64,000 bases of DNA, taken from contig JAWRVZ010000051.1 of NCBI GenBank assembly GCA_037043235.1, positions 690,001 through 754,000 of the forward strand, read 5' to 3'. Shown piece after piece: positions 60,688-64,000 of the stretch. Numbering within the stretch: position 1 is the stretch's first letter; every line of letters begins with the position of its first letter. Under the pieces are notes generated by a model that was given only the letters and a program-made list of their open reading frames with translations, was not told the DNA's origin and made no database searches. The DNA is from Rhodeus uyekii (taxonomy: Eukaryota > Chordata > Actinopteri > Cypriniformes > Acheilognathidae). The position numbers and the translations under genes are program-made.

Positions 60688-63600
60688 GTATGACCTCATT
60701 TTTCTTCATCTAAAATTACATATGGTTCATTGTGGCATGAGTAAACAGAACCTCAGAACATACATGCATTTAATTTGATAAGTGGTTCAACAAAAGTTAA
60801 CGAGTATATTAGTGACATCCTTTTCATGATAGGTCATGTTTTAATCAAAGTCTTTAGCTCAAAAAGTATAATTTTGAATATCAGCAAACTAAACGTTCGT
60901 TTAAAGGTGTCATGTTTTTTTGTTTTTTTTATGTAGATCTATTCAAACCTATTTAAATGTGTAGAAAAAAAACTACAAGATGTGTTGTAGTTCAGCTAAA
61001 TGGAGCTAAATTACATTTTTAAAAAAAAAATTTTTTTATTACCCGATACATGCTAAAACTATAATTCAGGGTTCTGTTTAAACCAGCAAGCCATCATGCA
61101 ATGTCCATCTGTGGACAAAATGCAAGACTATGTCATGCGTGAATGCTCCTTAAAAAGGATAGTTCACCCAAAAAAATATTTCAATTGTGTCAATTGAAAT
61201 CATCCTCACATTGTTCCAAACCTGTATGACTTTCTTTGTTCGTGTAACAATATTGAAGAAAGTTGGTAACCCCAACAACTTTGGACCCTTTGACTTTTAT
61301 TGTATGTGGTGAACCTTCCCTTTAACCTCAACCAGTAGAGCATTGGTGTTTACAACGCTATGGTCATGGGTTCGATCCCAAGGGAAAGCAAGACCTGATT
61401 AGAATGTAAAAATGTGTTTCTTGAATGCAATGCATGTTGCTTTGGATAAAATGATCTGCCAAATGCATGAATGTAAATGTAAGTGAATCATTTGTTGGTT
61501 GACTACCCTCTTTAGCACTTTCAAATCATTGCTTGTGTTTATCATATCAAGTTCTGGCTAAACCAATGGCATGAGTTTGGGGTGGTGCTCTGTGTTTGCT
61601 TGACCGATGGCGGGTGGAGCAGCGGTTGGGAACCTGTTTGGTGCCTCTTCTGGCTAAGAGCTTCAGTCAGAACGGCTCTGCGTTGACCCAAACAAAGTCT
61701 ATAGGGTTTCATCTGAATGGAATGCTCTGGGTGCACGTCTTATTTCCCTTGGCTCCATATGAAGCTTCAAGTTCTTATTAATCTGTACCCAAACAGACAT
61801 TCGTTTTCTTTTCCCCTGCATTTCTTCCTTCATTTCCCTATTTCTTATTAAAACAGACGGCTGGGAGCTGAATGTTCCCCAATCAAAGACTCCTCTGTTT
61901 TTGCCAGGATGGAACCCCTGTGAGGAGTTCTTGTGGTTGGGGAACTGTATGGGCTGCTGCTGTTAGGAGCCCGTTTTAGAGAGAGTATTAAAGTGGCCAT
62001 GCAAACATATTTTAGGCAACTTTTTGGGCAATTTGTTTGGCATATTCATTTTGGGCTTGAATTCAGAGACTAAATCGTAAAAGGCACGGCATATTAAGTC
62101 ATCACTGCCGAACACTAAATGAAACGAACTAGACTTTTTAAATATAGAAAAACGTGGGTTAGTTTTGCAGCTGTTTTTCTTTTGCATGCACAAAAACAAG
62201 AGGTCAAATGGTAACATTTTACAATAATTCTCATGTTAATAGTAATGTTGTTGGAGATTAACTTGAGCAATATATTTTTACAGAATTGATTAACTTTTGT
62301 TTTTGTTAGTTTTTAAAAACGTTCATGTGACTTCACAGTGGATTAAAGGGTAAGTTCCCCCAAAAAGTAAAATTCTAAAGATTAGGCAATTGTTTGAGAG
62401 GTGTGGGAGCAAAATCATTCAACAATTCTGAATAAGAGACAAATATCCCAATTATAATTTATAAAGGTTTATTTTCTTGCAAGTAAAGGTCAACAGTCAT
62501 ACAGACATCCGAAGTTGCCCTGCAGAGTTTGATAAAGGGAGGGCTGCTCCAGCACTTATACCTGTAGTCAAGGCTAAAGGCTCAATTGTAATTTTCTATT
62601 TATTATCAGGAACACATTACCCTCTCTACTGATCACTTAAATATATTTCTTACAACTTATTATATCTTAGTAGTCCTACCGAATAAAAAATACAATTAAT
62701 GTCACAAAATAATCAATAATGTCAAGAAACAAAATATAATCATGGATAAGAACACAAAGAAAACATAATTTATAAAATGTTCACAAATACCCTTCTTTTT
62801 ATCATTCATTAAGATAAAAAATAAAATAAAAAACTGAAAAGTGTCACCGATCAAACAACTACGTCATTTAACATTAAATTGACCATGCTTTCCTGATCTA
62901 GTGCATGACACAATTTTAAGGGATAGTTCACACAAAATAAAAAATTGTGTCACCGCTTACTCACCCTCATGTTGTTCCAAACCTGATTACCTTTCTACTC
63001 TGGAAAACAACCAGGGGCTGTCAAGTTCCTATAACAACAAAAAAAGCACCATAAATCTTTTTCTTAAAGCATCCAAGTCTTGTGAAGCAATACATTAGCT
63101 TTGTGGGGAACCATTTAACTATTGGCAATTATCTTTTACTTTTGGAATATATTCACATTTGTCACACTGCAATCAGATACAAATGGCTTTTCATGTCATT
63201 GACTGCAAATGTTGGAATATCATAGCATTAAATAATAATAATAATGAAGTCAATCCAAGTGATATTTAAAGAAAGACAGCACATGCACACTTTTCAAGCA
63301 AAACATTTCACAAAAAGTAGTTTGTTAAGGTCTTACATGATAAAACGATAGATTTTAATTTGAAATAAAAGGCTTTTAGACGCTAGAATGTGTCTAATTG
63401 GGTCAAATGTTTTCATCTGTGCGAACTTGAGAAGTAATTTACTGTACATCCACTAAAAATCATCAAAACACCAACAAGTCTTGAAGTCTTGACAGCATGT
63501 TTTGACATGTTATGTGACTTAAGCGTCCCAAAGAGCCACTTGGATCTTGGGCCATCTCCAAATCTCAAGCAAAAATTCAGGTCCCAATCAATGAATCAAT

Positions 63601-64000
63601 GAAACGAGAGCTGAACTACCATTTTACAAAGAATATGGATGGCACAGCTTTAATTAAAACAAACAATACCCTAGTGTATGGGTAACAGGCGGTCACGGGT
63701 GAGCTCTATTTAGTTATTTAGTGACAGAGAGCCCGAGAGAAAGCCCAGAGCCATACTGTCCTCGAGAGACATGTGCTTCCACGCTAATTTACCACATTAC
63801 ATAAGTTAAAGAGCCACTGCCATCAGACCCGGGCAAAGAAAAATCCTGTCTAAAACAATAATGTCACTGTTGGTTAGGGTTGAGTATGGCCTGCAGATTG
63901 TTTCAATAAAACCCCTCAAGCTGTAAAACCCTGGATAGACAACAAAGAAGAAGCAAGCAGTAAAGCGCAAAAAGAAGATGGCACTTTGGCAGAGACATGA
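60688..64000. other. scarf2 intron 9 (to window end)
   Basis: Contains a SINE, dispersed CACCCAAAA-family repeats (61145-61262, 62915-63065) and AT-rich DNA. I looked for the expected next exon, which should begin after a split Val/Ala codon and encode an NTLNCSF-like motif, and did not find it. Confidence 0.6.
61322..61483 (+). mobile_element. SINE (HAmo-like), copy 10, nearly complete
   Basis: CTCAACCAGTAGAGCATTGG, GTCATGGGTTCGATCCCAAG, AGACCTGATTAGAATG, TTCTTGAATGCAATGCATGT, tail GATCTGCCAAATGCATGAAT. The best-preserved copy. Confidence 0.82.

Overview
The window is animal nuclear DNA, almost certainly from a teleost fish and probably a cyprinid. It has large AT-rich introns with GT-AG splice sites, many dinucleotide microsatellites, and about ten tRNA-derived SINE copies with the 3' tail typical of cyprinid HAmo/V-SINE elements. 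It also carries several teleost-type dispersed repeats and relics of DIRS-like and Tigger-like transposons. The lineage call is inference from repeat content; no search could be run.

Two protein-coding genes sit head to head. On the minus strand a complete proline dehydrogenase gene (prodh; 14 coding exons, 36973 down to 12417, about 603 aa) reads through in one uninterrupted frame once spliced. One of its introns, 18465 down to 14845, uses a GC donor. On the plus strand, starting about 1.3 kb away, is the 5' part of scarf2 (scavenger receptor class F member 2). Nine coding exons (38305-60687) encode the signal peptide, the EGF-like ectodomain, the membrane span and the start of the cytoplasmic tail; the remaining exons lie beyond 64000. 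The human orthologues both lie in 22q11.2. The 36974-38304 interval between the start codons must hold both promoters, and GC, octamer, CCAAT and CRE-like motifs lie next to prodh.

Region by region: 1-12416 is intergenic DNA downstream of prodh, with SINEs, a (TA)n(CA)n run, LTR-like blocks and a decayed DIRS-type retroelement (about 9200-11460). 12417-36973 is prodh. Its introns carry a 53-bp minisatellite that appears to have grown from the end of a Tigger-like transposon (15184-18010) and was later invaded by a second transposon. They also hold a retroposon-like block with a small open reading frame (19297-19683), a CA/CATACATG array (23258-23710) and a GATA/GACA array (30026-30540). 38305-64000 is scarf2. 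Its introns carry two tandem copies of a TTAA-flanked element (43407-44558), full-length Tigger-like copies (42243-42988, 47349-48094), a 4.2-kb minisatellite of 112-bp units starting 17 bp after a splice donor (48750-52925), and a solo-LTR-like element (59239-59957).

The two genes have unrelated jobs: mitochondrial proline oxidation, and a cell-surface receptor. No new gene system was found. The unusual material is repeat biology: minisatellite birth from a transposon, higher-order tandem structure, nested insertion and tandem TTAA insertion. Many open frames in the window are by-products of tandem repeats and are not annotated as genes.
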